From: Palsa-1447 sp964414785 | GTDB taxonomy: Bacteria; Verrucomicrobiota; Verrucomicrobiia; Opitutales; Opitutaceae | Assembly (NCBI GenBank): GCA_964414785.1 | Contig: CAYPXZ010000014.1 | Span: forward strand, 15,250-79,249 | DNA: 64,000 bases | Direction of reading: 5' to 3' | Shown: positions 18,795-26,320 of the stretch, piece after piece | How the letters are laid out: each line of letters begins with the position of its first letter | Numbering within the stretch: the stretch's first letter is position 1 | Made by a program: the position numbers and the translations under genes | Notes under the pieces: model-generated | What the model was told of the DNA's origin: nothing | What the model saw: only the letters and a program-made list of their open reading frames with translations | Databases searched by the model: none

Positions 18795-18848
18795 ATGATA
18801 TTCCCGTCGATGCCGTTAAAAAATGGCAGAAATGACTATGTTTTTAAC
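18795..18848 (-). promoter_or_regulatory. Copy 1 of the 34-bp element with -10 box, driving the nagB operon
   Basis: The element spans 18815-18848. It has perfect 8-bp inverted ends (GTTAAAAA and TTTTTAAC) around two tandem heptamers, AAATGGC at 18821-18827 and AAATGAC at 18830-18836, on a 9-bp period. Toward the gene, after exactly 14 bp, comes TATCAT on the minus strand (18800-18795). At 17-bp spacing the -35 position falls on a run of T inside the element, a poor match to TTGACA, as expected of an activator-dependent promoter. A transcript would start near 18788, leaving about 40 nt of leader before nagB. This copy lacks the third, distal heptamer seen in the other two. Confidence 0.8.
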
Positions 18849-18954
18849 ATCGCTGCTACTCGCGGTCCTTGCGCCAGAGCGGAACACCCTTCCCGGCGGC
18901 CCAGGAGGGAGCGAGCACTTGACCCTTTTTCACCGATGATCCGGAATCGCCCCC

Positions 18955-21189
18955 GTGGCGTCTCCCTCCGCTCAAAGGCCGGCGAAGCCCGCCTGGGCGG
19001 ACCCCGGCGCCGTCGCCTCGGCGGCCCTTTTTCTAGGTGCGGTCCTGCTGGCATATCTTCCGGCTCTGCGTGGGGGGTTGCTGTGGGATGACGACGCCCA
19101 TGTGACGGCGGCGGGGCTGCGCTCGCTCCATGGCCTGTGGAGAATCTGGTTCGATATCGGCGCCACGCAACAATTCTATCCGGTCCTTCACTCCGCCTTC
19201 TGGGTGGAGCACCGGCTCTGGGGCGACTCGGTGGCGGGATACCACCTGGCCAACGTCCTTTTGCACGCCGCCGCGGCGTGGCTCCTGTCGCTCTGCCTTC
19301 GCCGGCTCTCGTTCCCGGCGCCGGTCCTGGCGGGACTTGTCTTCGCCCTCCACCCGGTCTGCGTGGAGTCGGTCGCGTGGATATCCGAGCAGAAGAACAC
19401 GCTCTCGGCGGTGTTCTACCTGGGCTCGGCGCTCCTCTACCTCGGATTCGACTCCTCCCGGAGCCGGGCCCGCTACGCGGGCGCCCTGGCCCTGTTCGCG
19501 GCGGCGCTCCTGACGAAAAGCGTCACGGCGACCCTTCCCGCAGCGCTCCTCGTCGTCCTCTGGTGGAGGAGGGGCAGCATTGCGAGGCGCGACGTCGTCC
19601 CGCTCGCGCCCTGGTTCATCGTGGGCGCCGTGAGCGGGCTCTTCACGGCCTGGGCTGAGGCGCGGCTCATCGGGGCCGAGGGCGCCGATTTCTCGTTCTC
19701 GCCCCCGGCCCGCCTCGTCCTCGCCGGCCGTTCCCTCATGTTCTACCTGGGGAAGGCCCTCTGGCCCTCAAATCTCTCCTTCATCTATCCCCGCCGGGTT
19801 CCGGACCCAGGGCCGATCGCGCAGTGGGTCCCCCTCGCGGCCGCATTGGCGATCCTCGCGGTGCTCGCGCGGTACCGGTCTAGGAGCCGCGGGCCCCTCG
19901 CGGGCTATCTCTTCTTCGCCGGGACCCTCTTTCCCGTCCTGGGCTTCGTGAACGTCTACCCCTTCCTCTTCTCGTTTGTCGCGGACCATTTCCAGTACCT
20001 GGCCAGCATCGGCGTCATCGTCCCCGCGACCTGGGCCCTCTGGGGGCTGTCGGAGCGGATCCCCGCGAGACCGATCGTCCGCGGCGGCATCCTCCTGGCG
20101 GTCCCCGTGTTCCTCGGGGCCCTCTCGTGGCGCCAGGCCGGGACCTACCGCTCGGCGGAGACGCTCTACCGCGACACACTCGGGCGCAATCCCTCGGCCT
20201 GGCTCATGCACTACAACCTCGCGGTCGCGCTGGGAGAGCGTCCCGGGATGCGGGAGGAGGCCGTCCTGCACTACCGGGAGACGCTTCGCTTGAAGCCGGA
20301 CCACTGGGCCGCGCACAACAACCTCGGGAGCGCGCTCCTGGAAACGCCCGGCCGGTCAGCCGAGGCCGCATCCGAGTTTGAGGCGGCGCTGCGGATCAAC
20401 CCGGGCTTTGCCGACGCCCACAACAACCTCGGGGTCGTCCTGGGCCACGTCCCCGGGCGCGCCAGAGAGGCGGAGGCGCACCTGCGCACGGCGATCCGGA
20501 TCCGGCCGGACTACGACGGGGCGCACAACAACCTCGGCGTCCTGCTGATGGCGAAGCCGGGCGCGCTCGGCGAGGCGATCGCCCAGTTCGGGGAGGCGCT
20601 GCGCCTCGCGCAGGACAACGCCGAGTACCATTTCAACCTGGCAAACGCCCTTTCGATGGACCCCGGCATGTTGGCCGATGCGGAGGCGGAGTACCGGGCG
20701 GCGCTTCGCCTTAGGCCCGGCTACGTGGAGGCTCACAGCAACCTCGGCGCGGCGCTGGCGCGCACACCCGGGCGCCTCGGGGACGCCGTCCTTGAATACC
20801 GCGAGGCCCTCCGGCTTTCGCCCGGCGCGGCGGCGATCCATGCCAACCTGGCGAACGCGCTTGCGAGGCTCCCGGGCCGGGCGGCCGACGCCGTCGCCGA
20901 GTACTCCGAGGCCATCCGGCTGGACCCCTCGGATCCGCAGGCGCACAATGCCCTCGGCGTCGTCCTCTCGGACATGCCGGGCCGGCTGCCGCAGGCCGTC
21001 GCCGAGTTCGAGGCGGCGGTGCAGCTCGACCCGGGCTCCGAGGTCGCCCAGTTCTGCCTCGGGGTGGGGCTCGCCCGGATCGGAAGGCCCGCCGAGGCGG
21101 CGGCTCACCTCGAGGAGGCCCTGAGGATCCGGCCTGATTTCGAGGAGGCGAGAAGGGCCCTGGGCCGCTTGAAACCCGCGGGCCGATGA
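18955..21189 (+). CDS. TMTC-like multi-pass membrane protein with C-terminal TPR array
   Basis: A 744-residue protein starting at GTG 18955. The first 400 residues contain about ten transmembrane helices and look like a GT-C type glycosyltransferase of the TMTC/DUF1736 kind: the acidic motif GLLWDDDAHVT follows TM1, and HPVCVESVAWISEQKNTL is characteristic. From about residue 405 there are roughly nine TPR units. Most are 35 residues long with a conserved Pro-Gly-Arg/Met between helices A and B (for example HNNLGSALLETPGRSAEA), one residue longer than a canonical TPR. Related proteins transfer mannose to hydroxyl groups of secreted proteins in eukaryotes; the bacterial function is not established. 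The next gene also carries TPR-like repeats. Confidence 0.82.
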   Translation: MASPSAQRPAKPAWADPGAVASAALFLGAVLLAYLPALRGGLLWDDDAHVTAAGLRSLHGLWRIWFDIGATQQFYPVLHSAFWVEHRLWGDSVAGYHLANVLLHAAAAWLLSLCLRRLSFPAPVLAGLVFALHPVCVESVAWISEQKNTLSAVFYLGSALLYLGFDSSRSRARYAGALALFAAALLTKSVTATLPAALLVVLWWRRGSIARRDVVPLAPWFIVGAVSGLFTAWAEARLIGAEGADFSFSPPARLVLAGRSLMFYLGKALWPSNLSFIYPRRVPDPGPIAQWVPLAAALAILAVLARYRSRSRGPLAGYLFFAGTLFPVLGFVNVYPFLFSFVADHFQYLASIGVIVPATWALWGLSERIPARPIVRGGILLAVPVFLGALSWRQAGTYRSAETLYRDTLGRNPSAWLMHYNLAVALGERPGMREEAVLHYRETLRLKPDHWAAHNNLGSALLETPGRSAEAASEFEAALRINPGFADAHNNLGVVLGHVPGRAREAEAHLRTAIRIRPDYDGAHNNLGVLLMAKPGALGEAIAQFGEALRLAQDNAEYHFNLANALSMDPGMLADAEAEYRAALRLRPGYVEAHSNLGAALARTPGRLGDAVLEYREALRLSPGAAAIHANLANALARLPGRAADAVAEYSEAIRLDPSDPQAHNALGVVLSDMPGRLPQAVAEFEAAVQLDPGSEVAQFCLGVGLARIGRPAEAAAHLEEALRIRPDFEEARRALGRLKPAGR

Positions 21190-21195
21190 GCGTCC

Positions 21196-23658
21196 TTGCC
21201 GACACGCCCCGCGGGCGGACGCCCGCATTTGACATGGATCCCGGGGCCACCGCAGGCTGAAACCCCCTTGCCGAACGAAACTTCATCACCGCGGGGGAAT
21301 GCCGATGGACGGGCGGCCGGCGGCGCGCGGGCGTGGGCCACCCGGGGGGCCCTTGCCGTCCTCATCCCCCTCCTCGCGTTCGCCGCGCTCGAGGGGGGGC
21401 TGCGCCTAGGCGGGTTTGGCAGGCCCTCCTCGTTCCTCATCCCGGACGAGAAGCCGGGCTGGTTCAGGACGAACCCGGATTTCGTCAGCCTTTTCCTGCC
21501 CGGCAACTTCGACCTGAGGCCGCTCAGCCTGAGGGTCTCCCGCCACAAGGCCCCGAACACGGTGCGCATCGTGGTCCTCGGCGAGTCCGCCGCCCAGGGG
21601 GTCCCGGTGCCGAGCTTCGCCTTCGCCCCCCAGCTTCGCGCCCAGCTTCGCCACCGCTACCCCGGCAAGGAGTTCGAGGTGATCGACACGGGGATAGTCG
21701 CCGTCAATTCGCACGTCATCTACCAGATCGCCCGCGAGATGGCGCATTTCGAGCCGGACCTGTTCGTCGTGTACGCGGGCAACAACGAGGTCGTCGGCCC
21801 CTACGGCCCGGGCTGCGCCTACCTCTCGCACATGCCGCCCCTGTGGGTGATCCGAGCGAGCGTCTTCGTCCGCTCGACGCGCACGGGGCAGCTCCTGGTC
21901 TCCATCCTCTCGCGCCTGTCGCCGGGCCGGCGCAACGCGCCCGAGTGGGGCGGCATGTCGATGTTCGTCGACAACGCCGTCCTGGCCGACGACCCAAGGC
22001 TCTACTCCGTGTACGACAACTTCACCGACAACCTGCGGGGCATCGTGCGCGCGGCGTCGGGCGCGGGCGCAAAGGTCGTCCTATGCACGGTGGTCGCGAA
22101 CCTGAAGGACTGCCCGCCCTTCCTCTCGAGGCACGGGGCATGGCTCTCCAAGCAGGAGCTCGAACTGTGGAGGGAGCCGTACGAGCGGGGCCGCCTCGCA
22201 TGGATGCTCGGTGACCCGGCCCGCGCGAGGTCCCTCCTCACCGAGGCGCTGCGCCTCGACCCGGAATACGCGGACACGTCGTTCATCCTGGGAAACCTCG
22301 ACCTGCAGGCGGGCGACACCGCGTCGGCCCGCCTGCATTTCCTGGCCGCGCTCCACTGGGACGCGCTCAGGTTCCGCCCCGACACCGACATCAACCAGGT
22401 CATCCGCCAGGTCGCGCGCGATTCGGCCGGGGGCGTCAGCCTCGTGGACGCCGCGGTCGCGATGGGCTCCGATCCCGCCTCGCAAGGACCCCTGAGCGGC
22501 CGCGAGATCCTCTTCGAGCACGTGCACTTCGACTGGCCCGGGAACGTCCAGCTGGCGAGGATGCTGGCGCAGGGCGCGGCCGCGTCCCTCTTCGGCGGGG
22601 ATCCGGGCGACTCGGGATGGCTGGACAGCGCCGCGTGCGCGGACGCCCTGGCCTACACGCCCCATGAGCGCCTCCCGATGCTCCTTAGGATCGACGCCCT
22701 TGTCCGGAAGCCGCCGTTCACGAACCAGCTCACCCACGTGCGCGACGAGGCGCGCATGGCGCGCGACATCGCCGAGGCCACCCGGGTGATGAGGCTGCCC
22801 GAGACGCTCTCAGGGGCCGCCGAGACGGCGAGGTCCGCCCTTGCCCGGGACCCCGCCAATCCCGCCCTGGCCGGGATCCTCGAGGGCGTGGATCTCGATA
22901 TGGGAGACCTGCAAGGGGCGCTCGGCATGGCCACGCGGGTGGGGGAACTCCTCCCGCGCGACTTTGCGCCGGCTGCCGACGAGGCCTCGGTCCTCATGCG
23001 CCTCGGCCGTTACGACGAGGCCGAGGGAATCCTCAGCCGCGCGGCGGGCGCCGGAGCGGACCTCGACCTCCTGGGCCCCGTCCTCGAGGATTTTTGGATC
23101 CGAACGAAGCGCTACAAGGACGGCATCGAGTTCCTTGGCAGGGCCATCTCCCAGCGGCCCGCGGACCGCAGGCTTCGGATCGTCAGGGCCTCCCTCTTCA
23201 GGGCATCGGGCGACACCGCGGGCGCGGAGCGCGAGTGCCGTTCCGTGCTCTCCGAGGACCCTTCGAACGCCGAGGCGCTCGAGCTGCTCGTTGCGGTCTT
23301 GGACGATACCGGTCGCCCGGCTGAGGCCGCGCGGCAGAGCACGGCCTCGGCTCCCGTGCAGCCGAGGAACCAGGAGAACAGCCTGCGCGCGGCGAAGGAC
23401 TGCGAGGCGCGCGGGGACGCGGAGGGGCTCGTCAGGAACCTCGAGGATGCCGAGCGCAGCGGCCCGGTGAACGCGACATTCGAGCTGTCGCTCGCGCTCA
23501 AGCTCTACCAGCTTCGGCGCATGGACGGCGTCATGGCGCACCTTGCCGAGGCAAGGACCCTCTCCACCATGGAGGGCAACCCGGCCGTCACCGACTCGAT
23601 CGAGAGCCTGATCGACAGGATGATCCTCGAGTGGGAGGTCGCGTCCAAGTCGCGATAG
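21196..23658 (+). CDS. Membrane-anchored SGNH-hydrolase-like protein with TPR-like C-terminal half
   Basis: Up to 820 residues. The start is uncertain: TTG at 21196 or TTG at 21268 are in frame, and no in-frame ATG precedes the membrane anchor (GALAVLIPLLAFAALEGGL). The next 350 residues resemble an SGNH/GDSL esterase: VRIVVLGESAAQG holds the putative nucleophile Ser, YAGNNEVVGPYG gives the oxyanion Asn, and HVHFDWPGN may hold the catalytic Asp/His. The C-terminal half is helical with TPR-like units (AALEGGL-free, PTNAEALELLVAVLDD-like segments). It probably modifies, or removes acyl groups from, an envelope glycan. It follows the TMTC-like gene by 6-80 bp and converges on the carbamoyltransferase set. 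Confidence 0.72.
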   Translation: MPTRPAGGRPHLTWIPGPPQAETPLPNETSSPRGNADGRAAGGARAWATRGALAVLIPLLAFAALEGGLRLGGFGRPSSFLIPDEKPGWFRTNPDFVSLFLPGNFDLRPLSLRVSRHKAPNTVRIVVLGESAAQGVPVPSFAFAPQLRAQLRHRYPGKEFEVIDTGIVAVNSHVIYQIAREMAHFEPDLFVVYAGNNEVVGPYGPGCAYLSHMPPLWVIRASVFVRSTRTGQLLVSILSRLSPGRRNAPEWGGMSMFVDNAVLADDPRLYSVYDNFTDNLRGIVRAASGAGAKVVLCTVVANLKDCPPFLSRHGAWLSKQELELWREPYERGRLAWMLGDPARARSLLTEALRLDPEYADTSFILGNLDLQAGDTASARLHFLAALHWDALRFRPDTDINQVIRQVARDSAGGVSLVDAAVAMGSDPASQGPLSGREILFEHVHFDWPGNVQLARMLAQGAAASLFGGDPGDSGWLDSAACADALAYTPHERLPMLLRIDALVRKPPFTNQLTHVRDEARMARDIAEATRVMRLPETLSGAAETARSALARDPANPALAGILEGVDLDMGDLQGALGMATRVGELLPRDFAPAADEASVLMRLGRYDEAEGILSRAAGAGADLDLLGPVLEDFWIRTKRYKDGIEFLGRAISQRPADRRLRIVRASLFRASGDTAGAERECRSVLSEDPSNAEALELLVAVLDDTGRPAEAARQSTASAPVQPRNQENSLRAAKDCEARGDAEGLVRNLEDAERSGPVNATFELSLALKLYQLRRMDGVMAHLAEARTLSTMEGNPAVTDSIESLIDRMILEWEVASKSR

Positions 23659-23673
23659 GGACCGGCGCCCCTC

Positions 23674-23871
23674 CTAGAAAAGCGAGTAGATGAAGGGGGC
23701 GACGCCCGAGCCCCCGAGGACGGCGAGGGCTCCCACGAGCACCAGGACGAGGATGATCGGCGTAAGCCACCACTTCTTGTTGTTGGCCACGAACGAGAAG
23801 AATTCGGCCACGGCCCCCCTGCGCTTGCCCTCGGCCTGCTTGCTGAACGCATCGTTGTCGGGATCTGGCAT
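23674..23871 (-). CDS. DUF5989 family small membrane protein
   Basis: A 65-residue protein with one transmembrane helix (WWLTPIILVLVLVGALAVLG) preceded by a charged N terminus and the segment FSFVANNKKWW, which is typical of the DUF5989 family. Function unknown. It is the last gene of a three-gene minus-strand unit (carbamoyltransferase, SxtJ-like, DUF5989), two bases after the SxtJ-like stop. The same trio recurs in many bacteria, which suggests the small membrane proteins assist a carbamoyltransferase acting on an envelope or secreted product. Confidence 0.85.
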   Translation of the reverse strand: MPDPDNDAFSKQAEGKRRGAVAEFFSFVANNKKWWLTPIILVLVLVGALAVLGGSGVAPFIYSLF

Positions 23872-23873
23872 GG

Positions 23874-24284
23874 TCAGTTCTGGTTCAAATAGCTCTCCGG
23901 CTTCCTCGCCCGGTCCCTCGGCATCCAGTAGCTCCCGGCCTCGCGGTCGAATTTCCTGGAGAGGGGGTCGTGGCGAAAGAGGCGCATGGCTAACCCTACG
24001 GGGGTGAGGACAAGGGTGTACATGAAAAGCAGGGCGACGTGCGAGACCACAAATCCAATCGGGTAGGTGGCGTAGCTAAGGCCGAGGTAGAGGTGCCGGA
24101 GCCCGCGCGGCCACACGGCTCCCGCCAGGGGCACCGCCGCGGCCGCAGCCCAAAGGAGCCCGGCGCCATGGCCGCCCCGCAGCCTCACGGCGAGGCCCGC
24201 CGCGCCAAGGAACACGAGCCATGCCGCCCCGAAGACGGCGAGCTGGCGCCCCGAGGGGTTCTTGTTGATTCGGATGAGGGACAT
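23874..24284 (-). CDS. SxtJ family membrane protein
   Basis: A 136-residue protein with three or four transmembrane helices (LAVFGAAWLVFLGAAGLAV, LLWAAAAAVPLAGAVW, GFVVSHVALLFMYTLVLTPV) and a conserved cytosolic tail RLFRHDPLSRKFDREAGSYW. This matches the SxtJ family, named from the saxitoxin cluster, where its function is unresolved. It lies 15 bp downstream of the carbamoyltransferase and 2 bp upstream of the DUF5989 gene, so the three are one transcription unit. Confidence 0.85.
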   Translation of the reverse strand: MSLIRINKNPSGRQLAVFGAAWLVFLGAAGLAVRLRGGHGAGLLWAAAAAVPLAGAVWPRGLRHLYLGLSYATYPIGFVVSHVALLFMYTLVLTPVGLAMRLFRHDPLSRKFDREAGSYWMPRDRARKPESYLNQN

Positions 24285-24299
24285 GGGGGTAGGGGCTCC

Positions 24300-26132
24300 T
24301 CAGTCGTTGCCGTACTGGCCCAGGTACGCCTCGAGGTCCGGGCGGTTTGCCGCCGGCTGCTCCTCTTTGAGGAGAAGGATGTCGTCGATCACGAGCACGT
24401 CGATGTGGGTCGTCATGAAGCACCGGTAGGCGTCGTCGGGGGTGCAGACGATCGGCTCGCCGCGAATGTTGAAGCTCGTGTTGATCATTACCGGGCATCC
24501 CGTGAGCCCGGCGAAGGCTTCCAGGAGCTCGGTGAGCCTCGGGTTGCGCTCGCGGTCCACGGTCTGGATCCTTGCCGAGCCGTCCACGTGGGTGATGGCG
24601 GGGACAACGGAGCGGGCCTCCAGGATCCTGTCCAAGCCCCTGGATGCGCCGGCCTGCCGGGCCACGAGCTTGTCCCCGCGGACCTGGGCCACGAGGAGCA
24701 TGTAGGGGCTCTCGGCCCCGGGCTTCAGGTCAAAATACTCCTGGACCCGGTCGCGAAGGACGATGGGGGCGAATGGCCGGAACGACTCCCGGAACTTGAT
24801 CTTGAGGTTCATCTGGCGCTGCATCCCCGGGTTGCGGGCGTCGCCGAGTATGCTGCGGGCACCCAGGGCCCTCGGGCCGAACTCCATCCTGCCCTGCATC
24901 CAGCCGACCACCTTTCCGTCGGCGATGAGCGAGGCGACGGCCGCGCACAGGCCCGCGCCTCCGGGGTGGACCCGGTAGACCGCCTTCTTCGCCTTGAGCG
25001 CTGCCTCGGTCTCGCTGGCGCTGTAGGAGGGCCCCAGGAGCGAGCCCTCCTGGCCGTCGGGCCGGCGGGGCACCCGCTCATTGCCAAGGAGCTGGTGCCA
25101 GACAAAGAGCGCGGCGCCGAGGGCCCCCCCGGCATCACCGGAGGCGGGCTGGATCCAGAGGCTCTCAAAGGGGGACTCCCTCAGGATGAGCCCGTTGCCG
25201 ACGCAGTTGAGGGCAACGCCCCCCGCAAGGCACAGGTTCTTCGAGCCGGTCAGGGCGTGCAGATGGCGGGCGGTCCGCAGCATCACGGTCTCCGTGACCT
25301 TCTGGATCGAGGCGGCGAGGTCGCACTCCCTCGGGGTTATGGGGGATTCGGGCTTGCGCGGCGGGCCGCCGAAAAGCCTCTCGAAGCGGTCCGAGGTCAT
25401 GGTCAGGCCGGCGCAGTAGTTGAAGTACGAGAGGTCCAGCCGGAACGAGCCGTCCGCCTTCAGGTCCATCAATTTCCCCAGGATCTGGTCCGCGAACCTC
25501 GGTTCGCCGAAAGGCGCCAGCCCCATCAGCTTGTACTCGCCGCTGTTCACCTTGAACCCGCAGAAATACGTGAACGCCGAATACAGGAGGCCGAGCGAGT
25601 GCGGGAACCTCATCTCGTGGCTGAGCTCGATCCTGTTGCCGCGGCCGTGGCCCAGCGTCGCCGTCGCCCATTCGCCGACCCCGTCGAGGGTCAGGACCGC
25701 GGCCTCCTCGAAGGGGGAGGGGAAGAAGGCGCTCGCGGCGTGGGACTCATGGTGCTCCGGGAAGATGAAGGGCCGGGTGTAGGCCCCGCCCAGGCTTCGG
25801 CTCATCTGGGAGGGAAGCCTGAGCTTCTCGTGGATCCAGAGCGGCAGGGCCATGCCGAAGGAGCGCAGTCCCGCGGGCGCCACCGCGAGGTAGGTCTCCA
25901 GGAGGCGCTCGAACTTGAGGTACGGCTTCTCGTAGAAGACGACATGGTCGAGTTCCTCGGGCCCAAGGCCCGCCTCCTTGAGGCAGTACGCCACCGCGTG
26001 GGTGGGGAAGCCGCTGTCGTGCTTCACCCGGGTGAAGCGCTCCTCCTGGGCCGCGGCGACGATCCGTCCGTCCACGACGAGCGCGGCGGCGGAATCGTGG
26101 TAGTAGGCCGAGATGCCCAGGATCGATTTCAT
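24300..26132 (-). CDS. O-carbamoyltransferase (NodU/HypF-like family)
   Basis: A 610-residue carbamoyltransferase of the NodU/CmcH/TobZ type. These enzymes make carbamoyl adenylate from carbamoyl phosphate and ATP, then transfer the carbamoyl group to a hydroxyl of a sugar or other acceptor. The N-terminal Kae1-like domain shows ISAYYHDSAAALV and the metal-binding histidines in EHHESHAASAF. The C-terminal domain has GWMQGRMEFGPRALGARSIL and FRPFAPIVL. ATG 26132 is chosen; upstream frame has no similarity. With SxtJ and DUF5989 proteins behind it, and an SGNH protein and TMTC-like transferase converging from the left, it probably decorates an envelope polysaccharide. The acceptor is unknown. 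Confidence 0.92.
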   Translation of the reverse strand: MKSILGISAYYHDSAAALVVDGRIVAAAQEERFTRVKHDSGFPTHAVAYCLKEAGLGPEELDHVVFYEKPYLKFERLLETYLAVAPAGLRSFGMALPLWIHEKLRLPSQMSRSLGGAYTRPFIFPEHHESHAASAFFPSPFEEAAVLTLDGVGEWATATLGHGRGNRIELSHEMRFPHSLGLLYSAFTYFCGFKVNSGEYKLMGLAPFGEPRFADQILGKLMDLKADGSFRLDLSYFNYCAGLTMTSDRFERLFGGPPRKPESPITPRECDLAASIQKVTETVMLRTARHLHALTGSKNLCLAGGVALNCVGNGLILRESPFESLWIQPASGDAGGALGAALFVWHQLLGNERVPRRPDGQEGSLLGPSYSASETEAALKAKKAVYRVHPGGAGLCAAVASLIADGKVVGWMQGRMEFGPRALGARSILGDARNPGMQRQMNLKIKFRESFRPFAPIVLRDRVQEYFDLKPGAESPYMLLVAQVRGDKLVARQAGASRGLDRILEARSVVPAITHVDGSARIQTVDRERNPRLTELLEAFAGLTGCPVMINTSFNIRGEPIVCTPDDAYRCFMTTHIDVLVIDDILLLKEEQPAANRPDLEAYLGQYGND

Positions 26133-26235
26133 GCGATCGGCGGGGCTGCCCGGGCGACTTCGCGTGCAAGCCATTCCATCGGCACACGATGCGTGCTTTG
26201 CCCGCTTCATGCCATCCTGATCCTGCCAGACCCCG

Positions 26236-26270
26236 AAAAAAAGGGCCCGGATGCCGAAGCACCCGGGCCC
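26236..26270 (-). terminator. Rho-independent terminator of the TonB receptor gene
   Basis: An inverted repeat GGGCCCGG (26243-26250) and CCGGGCCC (26263-26270), extended by TGC/GCA around a CGAA loop, is followed in the minus-strand direction by seven T (26242-26236). It lies 51 bp after the receptor stop and 103 bp before the carbamoyltransferase start, so it separates the two transcription units. Confidence 0.85.
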
Positions 26271-26320
26271 AAGTCACCGTCGTCCCTAGCCGGCGGGGCT
26301 ATGCCAGCCCCGCGGCAAAC

